NCBI GenBank assembly: GCA_002307145.1
Contig: DBTR01000018.1
Location: 1,534 to 8,786 of the forward strand
Origin: Rhodospirillum sp. UBA1311
GTDB taxonomy: Bacteria; Pseudomonadota; Alphaproteobacteria; Rhodospirillales; Rhodospirillaceae
Length of the DNA: 7,253 nt
Direction: 5' to 3'
Shown here: one piece after another, positions 1 through 6,176 of the stretch
How the letters are laid out: each line of letters begins with the position of its first letter
Numbering within the stretch: position 1 is the first letter of the stretch
The notes under the pieces: generated by a model
What the model was told of the DNA's origin: nothing
Database searches by the model: none
Seen by the model: the letters and a program-made list of their open reading frames with translations, nothing else
Program-made: the position numbers and the translations under genes

Positions 1-575
1 GCACCCTTGGTGAAGATGCCGCCGCCGAGACGCGCGAAGATCGAGATCAACGACGCACCGAAGGACAGCGCGACGAGCGCCTCCATGATGTGGCGCAGCT
101 GTTCGCTGTCGCTGGCGTCGAACACGCCGCGCAGGATCAGATAGTATACGGTCACGCCGAGAAGACCGAGGCCGACCACCAGCATGCCGGTGACCGCTCC
201 CGACTTGAACGCGACGTCGAGCGCGGGCGCGAGGCCGCCGGTCCGCGCCGCATCGGCGGTACGGACGTTGGCGCGCACCGAGACGTTCATCCCGATGTAG
301 CCCGCGATGCCCGAGAGAATCGCGCCGATGAAGAAGCCGACCGCGACGTGGAAGCCGAGGATGATCCCCAGGAGGACGCCGACGACGGCGCCGACGATGG
401 CGATCGTGGTGTACTGGCGATTGAGATAGGCGGACGCGCCTTCCTGAATCGCCGCAGCAATGTCTTGCATCTTCTCGTTGCCAGCCTCGGCGTCGAGGAT
501 GGAGCGGATCGCCCACGCGCCATAGGCCAGCGCGCCGATCCCGCAGAGGATGACAAAAATATAGAGAGCGGCCAT
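1..575 (-). CDS. hppA: Membrane-bound proton-translocating pyrophosphatase, N-terminal part (cut by window edge)
   Basis: HppA hydrolyses cytoplasmic pyrophosphate and uses the energy to pump H+ (or Na+) across the inner membrane. The first 191 residues are visible, about a quarter of the roughly 700 usual for the family; the rest lies beyond position 1. The start ATG at 575-573 has GGGAG 9 bases upstream. Residues 1-21 form the first membrane helix, and further hydrophobic segments lie at about 57-75, 79-97, 126-148 and 164-181. The family-typical QEGASAYLNRQY is at residues 44-55, and the visible part ends in GGGIFTKG, just before the expected catalytic DVGADLVGKVE region. The residues that decide K+ dependence or independence and the pumped ion lie outside the window, so neither can be called. 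It is on the same strand as the upstream operon but separated from it by 214 bp and a terminator, so it probably has its own promoter. The family identification is firm. Confidence 0.95.
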   Translation of the reverse strand, partial: MAALYIFVILCGIGALAYGAWAIRSILDAEAGNEKMQDIAAAIQEGASAYLNRQYTTIAIVGAVVGVLLGIILGFHVAVGFFIGAILSGIAGYIGMNVSVRANVRTADAARTGGLAPALDVAFKSGAVTGMLVVGLGLLGVTVYYLILRGVFDASDSEQLRHIMEALVALSFGASLISIFARLGGGIFTKG

Positions 576-583
576 GAAAACGT

Positions 584-620
584 TCTCCCGAAACGGACAC
601 AAAAGGGCGATTCCGGGAGA
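584..620 (-). promoter_or_regulatory. Possible Shine-Dalgarno-sequestering hairpin in the hppA leader
   Basis: On the minus-strand transcript, TCTCCCG (620 to 614) is perfectly complementary to CGGGAGA (590 to 584), which contains the hppA ribosome binding site. The pairing continues inward as G-U, A-U, A-U and U-G (613-610 with 591-594), giving an 11-bp stem with two wobbles around a 15-base loop. The Shine-Dalgarno GGGAG lies entirely inside the stem, while the ATG lies 8 bases outside it. The pairing is seen directly; a role in controlling hppA translation is inference. No known riboswitch class is recognised. Confidence 0.4.
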
Positions 621-630
621 CGGTCTCTAT

Positions 631-669
631 GTCGCCACGGCGGAATGCCCCGTCGCCATGCGGTCGCCA
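631..669. repeat. Three direct copies of GTCGCCA upstream of hppA
   Basis: GTCGCCA occurs at 631-637, 652-658 and 663-669, with the second and third copies extending to GTCGCCAT. The start-to-start spacings are 21 and 11 bases, close to two and one helical turns, so the copies would face the same side of the DNA. They lie about 56-97 bases upstream of the hppA start, where a promoter or operator would be expected. I could not identify a convincing -35/-10 pair in 576-789. In GC-rich DNA a 7-mer can recur by chance. Confidence 0.3.
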
Positions 670-750
670 TTGCGGCGCCGCCTTTAGAAAAGCCGCAAGA
701 TAGTGCCTGATTTTCGCGGGCACCGAAACCCGAAAGCGCGGGGAAATCAA

Positions 751-779
751 CGAAAGCACGCGATTGTAGCGTGCTTTCG
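751..779 (-). terminator. Rho-independent-like terminator hairpin after the FliL-like gene
   Basis: CGAAAGCACGC (751-761) and GCGTGCTTTCG (769-779) form a perfect 11-bp stem with a 7-base loop. It begins 10 bases past the stop codon of the FliL-like gene. On the minus transcript the stem is followed by TTGATTT, a weak, interrupted U-tract. Position and stem quality fit the end of the glyA to fliL-like transcription unit. The poor U-tract leaves open that it acts mainly as an mRNA 3'-end stabiliser. Confidence 0.7.
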
Positions 780-789
780 GCGCGGCGAA

Positions 790-1242
790 TCACATTTCGA
801 AGTAGGATTGGATCAGGACGTCTTCGACATCCGCGCCGAGCGAGCGTTTCGCCAGGATCAGGAGCGTCGCTTTCAGGCGCGGCAGGTCCATCCCGCCCGC
901 CGATGCGAACTGCTCGGGAAAGTTGGCGTAGGCGAATTGGATCACCGCATTGCGGAAGCGCGGCAGGTCTTCGGCGATCTTGGCCTGGGATTCGGGCGTG
1001 GTGATCAGGGTGACGCCGAAGTGGATCTGGCGCTGCGCCTTGCCGTCCAGCATCACCGGCACGTCGATCGAGGCGATCCGCAGGGTGGCGGGTTTGACCT
1101 GCACGGGCGGCGGCGGTGGCGGCGCTTCCGCCGCGACCTTGGGCGGGAAGCCGAGAACCTCGGGCATGAACAGATAGAGCCCCGCGCCGATCCCAAGGGT
1201 GAGCAACAACACCGCGACGGCGAGGATGACGATTTTCTTCAT
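790..1242 (-). CDS. FliL-like single-pass membrane protein of unknown role
   Basis: This 150-residue protein starts with a short basic stretch (MKK) and one hydrophobic helix at residues 4-24. A proline-rich linker with six prolines at 41-46 follows, then a domain of about 100 residues outside the membrane. The order of parts, the central DLPRFRNAVI segment (92-101) and the VEDVLIQSYFEM ending (139-150) resemble the FliL family of flagellar basal-body proteins. The similarity is remote and judged by eye. No other flagellar gene is present, so a flagellar role is not supported by context. Its ATG shares an ATGA overlap with the thiL stop, which implies translational coupling, and a GGAAG lies 9 bases upstream within thiL. 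It is the last gene before the hairpin at 751-779. It is a real gene by position, coupling and composition; its function is unknown. Confidence 0.8.
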   Translation of the reverse strand: MKKIVILAVAVLLLTLGIGAGLYLFMPEVLGFPPKVAAEAPPPPPPVQVKPATLRIASIDVPVMLDGKAQRQIHFGVTLITTPESQAKIAEDLPRFRNAVIQFAYANFPEQFASAGGMDLPRLKATLLILAKRSLGADVEDVLIQSYFEM

Positions 1243-2255
1243 TCCGCGAGGCTTCCGTTGGCTTCCGCGCCGTGCCGGTGCCCGCCGGGCACGGCGACGA
1301 GCTGGCGGCGGCCGGTTTCATAGCGATAGACCCGTCCTTCGCCCGCTTCGGCGCGGCCGATTGCGGTCACTTGGACCCCGGTCGCGCCGATCTCGGCGGA
1401 GAGCTTCGCAAAGTCGTCGACCGCGCAGGAAAACACCAGTTCGTAGTCGTCGCCGCCGGTGAGCACCCGCTCCTGCGCCGCCGGCGCGAGGTCAAGCCAG
1501 CGCTGCACCGCGCCGGAGTGGGGCACGCGGCGCGCGTCGAGGAGAATGTCGACCTTGGAGGCTTCCGCCAAATGACGCACGTCGGCGAGCAGGCCGTCGG
1601 AAATATCCATCGCTGCGTGGGCCGCGTCGCGCAGGATCGCACCCGCCTGAAGGCGCGGCGACGGATGGCGGTAGCGATCGAGGAGATACGCACGGTCCGG
1701 CCCGTCGAGGGCATCGGGCGCGGCGAGACGCTGCATGTCGAGCCCGAGCGCGGCGTCGCCGATGGTGCCGGTGACGACGATCACGTCGCCGTCCTTGACG
1801 CCGCTGCGGCGCAGGCCTCGGCCCGAGGGAACCTCGCCCATCGCGGTGATCGAAAGGGTGAGCGGACCCGGCGTCGCGACGACGTCGCCGCCCGCAAGCG
1901 CAATGCCGAAGTCCTGGATGTCGTCGCCGAGGCCCTCGGCGAACTGGTTGATCCAGTGCTTGTCGAGAGAATCGGGAAAGGCGCAGGTGAGAAACACGCA
2001 GCGCGGTTTCGCACCCATCGCCGCAAGGTCGGATAGGTTGACGCGGAGCGCCTTCCTGGCGATCGAAGCGGGTGGATCGTCGGGGAAGAAGTGGATCCCG
2101 GCGACCAGCGCGTCGGCCGTCACCACCCAATCGCAGCCCGGCGACGGAGTGAGGATCGCGGCGTCGTCGGTGAGCGCAAACGCTCCCGGCTCGGCGACCG
2201 ACAGCGGACGGAAGCAGGCGGAAATCAGCCCGAATTCATCCCACGGCGCGGTCAT
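1239..2255 (-). CDS. thiL: Thiamine-monophosphate kinase ThiL
   Basis: ThiL phosphorylates thiamine monophosphate with ATP to thiamine pyrophosphate, the last step of cofactor synthesis, in the cytoplasm. The 338-residue product is close to the E. coli length. Family motifs in order are LTDDAAIL at 28-35, TADALVAGIHF at 46-56, NLSDLAAMGA at 73-82, the AGGD nucleotide/metal loop at 121-124, VTGTIGDAALGL at 161-172, MDISDGLLADVRHLAEAS at 216-233 and LTGGDDYELVF at 265-275. I chose the ATG at 2255 because AAGGGGAG ends 5 bases before it. A GTG at 2261 would add two residues, but its first G is the last base of that binding site. nusB ends 22 bp upstream, and the stop overlaps the next gene's start as ATGA. 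The C-terminal tail after about residue 322 is not conserved. The identification is firm. Confidence 0.96.
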   Translation of the reverse strand: MTAPWDEFGLISACFRPLSVAEPGAFALTDDAAILTPSPGCDWVVTADALVAGIHFFPDDPPASIARKALRVNLSDLAAMGAKPRCVFLTCAFPDSLDKHWINQFAEGLGDDIQDFGIALAGGDVVATPGPLTLSITAMGEVPSGRGLRRSGVKDGDVIVVTGTIGDAALGLDMQRLAAPDALDGPDRAYLLDRYRHPSPRLQAGAILRDAAHAAMDISDGLLADVRHLAEASKVDILLDARRVPHSGAVQRWLDLAPAAQERVLTGGDDYELVFSCAVDDFAKLSAEIGATGVQVTAIGRAEAGEGRVYRYETGRRQLVAVPGGHRHGAEANGSLAE

Positions 2256-2260
2256 CGTCA

Positions 2261-2268
2261 CTCCCCTT
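2261..2268 (-). promoter_or_regulatory. Ribosome binding site that decides the thiL start
   Basis: AAGGGGAG on the minus strand ends 5 bases before the ATG at 2255 and merges with the in-frame GTG at 2261. Spacing favours the ATG as the thiL start. Confidence 0.7.
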
Positions 2269-2277
2269 CATCGGACC

Positions 2278-2793
2278 TCAGGCCCCGCCTTCGCCCAATT
2301 CGTCGCTGCGCACAGCCTTGGCGACGCGGTCGAGGACGGCGTTCACCAGCTTCGGTTCCGGACCGCCGAAGAAAGCATGCGCGATATCCACGTACTCGGA
2401 AATCACCACCTTCGGCGGCACGTCGAGGCGGCGGGTCATCTCGAACACCCCGACGCGCAGGATCGAGGTCAGGATCGCCTCAAGGCGCGCGGTGGTACGT
2501 TCGCCGTCGAGCGACGCATTGATGGTTTCGTCGATGGCAGCCTTGGCTTCCATCGTGCCGCGCACCAATGCAGTGAACACCGTGGGATCGGGCGGAACCA
2601 GGGGCTGGGAACTTTCCTTGTCGCCATCTTCCATAAGGGCGCTACCGCCCAGACGGTCGTTGAGGAAGTCCGACAACACGTCGGTCAGGGGGCGATCCGT
2701 AAATTCGGTGAGGTACAACGCCTGCACCGCGCATAGCCGCGCCGCGCTCAGGCGCGAACGACGGCTAAAGACGTCTTTCTTCGGGTCGCTCAT
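2278..2793 (-). CDS. nusB: Transcription antitermination factor NusB
   Basis: NusB binds boxA RNA with NusE (ribosomal protein S10) and joins the RNA polymerase antitermination complex on rRNA operons. The 171-residue product is somewhat longer than the roughly 140 of E. coli NusB, mainly through an insert at about residues 46-70 (GLY/GLU/ASP/PRO-rich), which is common in alphaproteobacterial versions. The conserved N-terminal helix pattern is seen as SRLSAARLCAVQALY at 13-27. The C-terminal signature includes ILRVGVFEM at 111-119, PPKVVISEYVDIA at 126-138 and KLVNAVLDRVA at 148-158. AAGGA lies 12 bases before the ATG, rather far. ribH ends 43 bp upstream and thiL follows after 22 bp. The ribH-nusB-thiL order is widespread in proteobacteria, which supports both the call and co-transcription. 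Confidence 0.95.
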   Translation of the reverse strand: MSDPKKDVFSRRSRLSAARLCAVQALYLTEFTDRPLTDVLSDFLNDRLGGSALMEDGDKESSQPLVPPDPTVFTALVRGTMEAKAAIDETINASLDGERTTARLEAILTSILRVGVFEMTRRLDVPPKVVISEYVDIAHAFFGGPEPKLVNAVLDRVAKAVRSDELGEGGA

Positions 2794-2836
2794 GGAGACT
2801 TGGATTCCTTCGTAATGTCGTCGGGCCGGAGCCGGA

Positions 2837-3292
2837 TCAGAGGCCGAGTTCGTGTTTCACCGCGATCATCCGCAGCGCCGCCTCGGCCGCGCGGCCGCCG
2901 TGGTTGCCCTCGGAAACCTTGGCGCGGGCGAGCGCCAGTTCTTCCGTCGGGCAGGTGAGAATGCCGTTGCCGACGGCGAGCGAGTATTGCAGCGCGAGCT
3001 GCTGCACGCCGGTCATCGCCTGGGTGCAGACGTGTTCGTAGTGTTCGGTTTCGCCCTTGATCGCGCAGCCGAGCGCGATGTAGCCCGCGAACCGCTGGTC
3101 GGTGGCGCGGACTTCCATGGCGCGCACCGCATAACGGATCACCGCAGGGATTTCAAGAATTCCGGGGACGATGATGCGTTTATAGCCCGCGCCGTGGCGA
3201 TTGAGCGCCTCGACCGCACCGCGCACCAGTTCGTCGGTGATGTTGTCGTAGAAGCGGGCCTCGACAATCAGCAAGCGCGGTCCGTCAGCCAT
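2837..3292 (-). CDS. ribH: 6,7-dimethyl-8-ribityllumazine synthase
   Basis: Lumazine synthase condenses 5-amino-6-ribitylaminouracil with 3,4-dihydroxy-2-butanone 4-phosphate, the step before riboflavin synthase. The 151-residue length is normal. Landmarks are the substrate-stacking ARF at 12-14, PGILEIP at 43-49, GCAIKGETEHYEHV at 75-88 with the catalytic histidine at 84, GNGILT at 108-113, the phosphate-binding arginine at 123 in LARA, and the NHGGRAAEAAL block at 130-140. The form is of the alphaproteobacterial RibH kind, with GNGILT rather than FGVLT. GGAGG lies 5 bases before the ATG, so the start is well supported. It follows ribBX after 24 bp and precedes nusB by 43 bp. The enzyme normally assembles into pentamers or larger shells; which one applies here cannot be read from sequence. 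Confidence 0.96.
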   Translation of the reverse strand: MADGPRLLIVEARFYDNITDELVRGAVEALNRHGAGYKRIIVPGILEIPAVIRYAVRAMEVRATDQRFAGYIALGCAIKGETEHYEHVCTQAMTGVQQLALQYSLAVGNGILTCPTEELALARAKVSEGNHGGRAAEAALRMIAVKHELGL

Positions 3293-3316
3293 GCCATCCT
3301 CCGGAAATCGTTCACT

Positions 3317-4432
3317 TTATGTGTTGCGCGCGGCAGGAACCGGGCGTTCCTCGACGATTTCGAGGCCGTATCCGTCCAAACCAATAATCGTCTTGTGCGT
3401 ATTGGACAACAGAATCATGCCGCGCACCCCGAGGTCGAGGAGGATTTGCGCGCCGATGCCGTAGTCGCGAAGCTCGGTTTCGTCGACACCGCGGGATCGC
3501 GCCGCAGCGGCGCTGCTCCACGACGTCGGCGACGGATTGCGGATCAGCACCACCACGCCGCGTCCGAATTCGGCGATCGCATGCATCGATCGGGCGAGGA
3601 CGCCGTTATGGCCGCGCCGGGTGTCGCCGAGGATGTCCTCGAACACGTCGAGTGCATGCATCCGCACCAGGGGCGGCACGGTGCCCGGGATCTCACCCTT
3701 GACCAGCGCAACGTGCTCGCCCTCGGAGAAGGAGTCGACATAGACCTTGACCTTCCATTCGCCGCCGAACTCGGAGTCGAGCGTGGTTTCAGCGCGAGCG
3801 GCGATCTGGCGCTCGGTGCGGCGGCGATAGGCGATCAAGTCGCGGATCTGGCCGATCTTGAGACCATGGCGCGCGGCGAACGGTAAGAGATCAGGCAGCC
3901 GAGCCATGCTGCCATCGTCGTTCATGATCTCGCAGATCACCGCCGAGGGCAGCTTGCCGGCCAGACGCGCGATGTCGACGCTCGCCTCGGTGTGCCCGGC
4001 GCGCATCAGCACCCCACCCTCGCGTGCGCGGAGCGGAAAGACATGGCCCGGCGTGACGATATCGTCCGCCGTGCCGTTGGGGTCGATCGCGGCGGCGATG
4101 GTGCGCGCACGGTCGGCTGCGGAAATCCCGGTGGTGATGCCCTGCGCCGCCTCGATGCTGACGGTGAACGCGGTCGAGTGGCGCGAGAGGTTGCGCGCCG
4201 CCATCAGCGGCAGGCGAAGCGCTTCGACGCGCGGGCCATCAAGGGCGAGGCAGATCAGCCCGCGTCCGTGCCGGGCCATGAAGTTGACCGCTGCGGCGTC
4301 GCAATCGACGGCCGGGATGATCAGGTCGCCCTCGTTCTCGCGGTTTTCATCGTCGACGAGAATGAACATACGGCCCGCGCGCGCCTCGGCGATGATCTCC
4401 TCGATCGACGCAAGCGGACGCTCGGGCGACAT
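3317..4432 (-). CDS. ribBX: 3,4-dihydroxy-2-butanone 4-phosphate synthase with degenerate GTP cyclohydrolase II-like C-terminal domain (RibBX type)
   Basis: The N-terminal domain (about 1-205) makes 3,4-dihydroxy-2-butanone 4-phosphate from ribulose 5-phosphate. Its motifs are intact: DDENRENEGD, STAFTVSIEAAQGITTG, PGHVFPLRAREGG, GHTEASVD and CEIMNDDGSMAR. The C-terminal part aligns with GTP cyclohydrolase II (VRMH, then ELRDYGIGAQILLDLGV and GLDGYGLEIVEERPV), but the E. coli zinc cysteines 54, 65 and 67 are replaced by Asp, Arg and His. The RQEGRxIGL to catalytic-Tyr stretch is missing or altered, with about 14 residues fewer, and the catalytic Asp126 appears as Glu. That is the pattern described as RibBX in Proteobacteria. 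This domain therefore probably lacks cyclohydrolase activity. An ATG at 4432 has CGGGAG 8 bases upstream; a GTG at 4441, overlapping the ribE stop as GTGA, would add three residues. Automatic annotation would probably name it ribBA. Confidence 0.93.
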   Translation of the reverse strand: MSPERPLASIEEIIAEARAGRMFILVDDENRENEGDLIIPAVDCDAAAVNFMARHGRGLICLALDGPRVEALRLPLMAARNLSRHSTAFTVSIEAAQGITTGISAADRARTIAAAIDPNGTADDIVTPGHVFPLRAREGGVLMRAGHTEASVDIARLAGKLPSAVICEIMNDDGSMARLPDLLPFAARHGLKIGQIRDLIAYRRRTERQIAARAETTLDSEFGGEWKVKVYVDSFSEGEHVALVKGEIPGTVPPLVRMHALDVFEDILGDTRRGHNGVLARSMHAIAEFGRGVVVLIRNPSPTSWSSAAAARSRGVDETELRDYGIGAQILLDLGVRGMILLSNTHKTIIGLDGYGLEIVEERPVPAARNT

Positions 4433-4437
4433 CGCGG

Positions 4438-5025
4438 TCACTCCCGTTCCAGCAGCCGCGCCACATAGCGGGCGAGCATGTCGATTTCGAGGTTGACCCT
4501 GGTGCCGACGCGGTACTCGCCGAACAGCGTCACCTGTTGGGTATGCGGGATGATGTTGACGCCGAAGGTGTCGCCCTCGACCTCGTTGACGGTGAGCGAC
4601 ACGCCGTCGACCGCGACCGAGCCCTTGGGCGCCATGAAGTTCTTAAGCGACGCCGGAACCTTGAAGACGAAGCGCTTGGACTCGCCTTCGTCGCGGATCG
4701 CTACAACCTCGCCGACGCCGTCGACGTGGCCCGAAACGATGTGGCCGCCGAGCTCGTCGCCGACCTTCAGCGCGCGTTCGAGGTTCATCCGCGTGCCCTC
4801 GCGCCAGTCGCCAAGGGTGGTCTTGGAGAGGGTTTCGCCCGAAGCCTGCACCGCGAACCAGTCCGGCCCGGTCTCGATCACCGTGAGGCAGACGCCGGAG
4901 TTGGCGATCGACGCGCCGATCTCGACGCCGCCCATGTCGTAGGCGGTGGTGATCTCGAAGCGCGTATCGCCGCTGTTGGCGACCGACCGAACCCGGCCGA
5001 CATCGGTGACAATTCCGGTAAACAT
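4438..5025 (-). CDS. ribE: Riboflavin synthase (alpha subunit)
   Basis: Riboflavin synthase dismutates two molecules of 6,7-dimethyl-8-ribityllumazine to riboflavin and the pyrimidine that RibH reuses. The 195-residue product has the two tandem beta-barrel repeats of the family. The first begins with the invariant MFTGIV at 1-6 and carries GVCLTV at 44-49. The second begins around GGHIVSGHVDG at 93-103 and carries GVSLTV at 141-146. The C-terminal trimerisation helix is at about 181-195. The start is fixed by MFTGIV, with GGAGAAGG a few bases upstream. It sits 29 bp after ribD and 5 bp before the preferred ribBX start. The gene is called ribC in some naming schemes. The identification is firm. 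Confidence 0.96.
   Translation of the reverse strand: MFTGIVTDVGRVRSVANSGDTRFEITTAYDMGGVEIGASIANSGVCLTVIETGPDWFAVQASGETLSKTTLGDWREGTRMNLERALKVGDELGGHIVSGHVDGVGEVVAIRDEGESKRFVFKVPASLKNFMAPKGSVAVDGVSLTVNEVEGDTFGVNIIPHTQQVTLFGEYRVGTRVNLEIDMLARYVARLLERE
4441..4446 (-). promoter_or_regulatory. Ribosome binding site that decides the ribBX start
   Basis: CGGGAG on the minus strand ends 8 bases before the ATG at 4432. Its last base is the G of the alternative GTG at 4441, which therefore has only a weak GGA further upstream. This favours the ATG but does not exclude coupled initiation at the GTGA overlap with ribE. Confidence 0.55.
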
Positions 5026-5054
5026 CCGCCTTCTCCGTCTTTACCTAAAGATTA

Positions 5055-6176
5055 TCAGGAGTCTCGTTGGTAGTCTTCAAGCACATCGCTGTCCAGGGTC
5101 AAGCGCCGCACCGCGCGGAACCGGCCCGCATCGGCGAGCGCCGCGAGATCGAGCGCGGCAATTCCTGGCAACGCATCGTCGCCCAAGAGGAAACTCGCGC
5201 GAAACCACGAAATCGCATCGACGCAGTCCGCCTTGAGAAAGGCGGCGTTCAGTCGTGAGCCGGCTTCCAGCAGCACCCGGGTCAGGCCCTCCGCCGCGAG
5301 GTTGCGGAGGAGATCGGGGATCGCCGGATGCCCCTCCGCATCGGCCGCGCAGCGGATCACCCGCACGCCGCGGGCGGCGAGGCGCGCATCGCGCGCGGCG
5401 TCGGTGCGAGCAGATGCCAGCCATACCGGGGATTCGGCGACGGTTTTCCAGATCCGCGCGGTTTCGGGAACCCCCGTACGGCCCTCGACGACGATACGCA
5501 AAGGTTGGCGGTCGGCATAGCCCGGCAGACGCACGGTGAGCAGCGGATCGTCGGCGATCAGCGTCCCCGCGCCGGTCAGCACCGCGTCCGCTTCGCTTCG
5601 CAGGCGGTGGCCCTCGGCGCGGGCGCGCGGCCCGGTGATCCACTGGCTTTCGCCACGTGCAGTGGCGATGCGTCCATCCAATGTCGAGGCGATTTTCAGC
5701 CGCACCCACGGACGATCCCGAAGAATCCGGCTGAAGAATCCAGCGTTGAGCGCCAAGGCCTCGGCTTCCATCACGCCTTCGGTGACGGAAATCCCGGCGT
5801 CCCGCAGCCGTGCCAGCCCGCGTCCCGAAACCCGTGGGTCGGGATCGCCGCAGGCGACGACGACGCGCGCGACGCCTGCCGCAATCAACGCGTCGGCGCA
5901 GGGCGGGGTCTTGCCGTGATGACTGCAGGGTTCGAGGGAAACGTAGGCGGTCGCCCCCCTCGCGGCGTCTCCCGCGCGGTCGAGAGCGACGCGTTCGGCG
6001 TGCGGACGGCCGCCGGGCTGGGTCCACCCCTCGCCCACCACCCGTCCCTCCGTCACGAGAACGCAGCCGACTGCCGGATTGGGCCAGACCCGCCCGAGGC
6101 CGCGCCGCGCCAGAGTAAGCGCGTGGGCCATGAAGCGGCGGTCGAGATCAGGCGCCGAAGGGATGTTCTTGCTCAC
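5055..6176 (-). CDS. ribD: Bifunctional diaminohydroxyphosphoribosylaminopyrimidine deaminase / 5-amino-6-(5-phosphoribosylamino)uracil reductase
   Basis: RibD carries out the second and third steps of riboflavin synthesis: deamination of the pyrimidine, then NADPH-dependent reduction of its ribosyl side chain. The N-terminal cytidine-deaminase-like domain (about 10-150) has PNPAVGCV at 32-39 and the zinc ligands HAE at 59-61 and PCSHHGKTPPC at 83-93. The reductase domain (about 155-370) opens with KIASTLDGRIAT at 161-172 and shows SQWITG at 177-182, HRLRSEADAVLTGAGT at 190-205, DDPLLTVR at 209-216 and VLLEAG at 301-306. The preferred start is GTG at 6176, with GGGA 6 bases upstream, giving 373 residues and a 29-bp overlap with nrdR. 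An in-frame ATG at 6239 would add 21 unconserved residues read inside nrdR. A later ATG at 6131 would remove part of the conserved N-terminal helix. Both domains appear intact. Confidence 0.95.
   Translation of the reverse strand: MSKNIPSAPDLDRRFMAHALTLARRGLGRVWPNPAVGCVLVTEGRVVGEGWTQPGGRPHAERVALDRAGDAARGATAYVSLEPCSHHGKTPPCADALIAAGVARVVVACGDPDPRVSGRGLARLRDAGISVTEGVMEAEALALNAGFFSRILRDRPWVRLKIASTLDGRIATARGESQWITGPRARAEGHRLRSEADAVLTGAGTLIADDPLLTVRLPGYADRQPLRIVVEGRTGVPETARIWKTVAESPVWLASARTDAARDARLAARGVRVIRCAADAEGHPAIPDLLRNLAAEGLTRVLLEAGSRLNAAFLKADCVDAISWFRASFLLGDDALPGIAALDLAALADAGRFRAVRRLTLDSDVLEDYQRDS

Noticed and set aside
617..627. Odd palindrome GAGACGGTCTC as a repressor site
   Set aside because: It is only two 5-base arms around one base, short enough to arise by chance, and one arm overlaps the leader hairpin arm.
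90..710. Plus-strand open frame opposite the hppA 5' end
   Set aside because: The minus-strand frame gives a clear HppA N-terminus with membrane helices, whereas this frame gives a charged, repetitive translation without similarity.
576..789. Defined sigma-70 promoter for hppA
   Set aside because: I searched the minus strand for -35/-10 pairs near TTGCGG, CTATCT and TCTAAA and found none with both boxes and acceptable spacing. A promoter is likely present but cannot be placed by eye.
287..1321. Minus-strand open frame of 344 codons spanning the hppA start, the intergenic region and the FliL-like gene
   Set aside because: It overlaps two supported genes in another frame and runs through the terminator hairpin, so it is a composition artefact.
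2256..2280. FMN or TPP riboswitch ahead of rib or thi genes
   Set aside because: All gaps inside the operon are 54 bp or less, too short for these aptamers, and no conserved aptamer core is visible.
2852..3886. Long open frame on the plus strand (344 codons) opposite ribH and ribBX
   Set aside because: It lies antisense to two clearly conserved genes and its translation shows no recognisable motif. High GC content leaves few stops in antisense frames, which explains its length.
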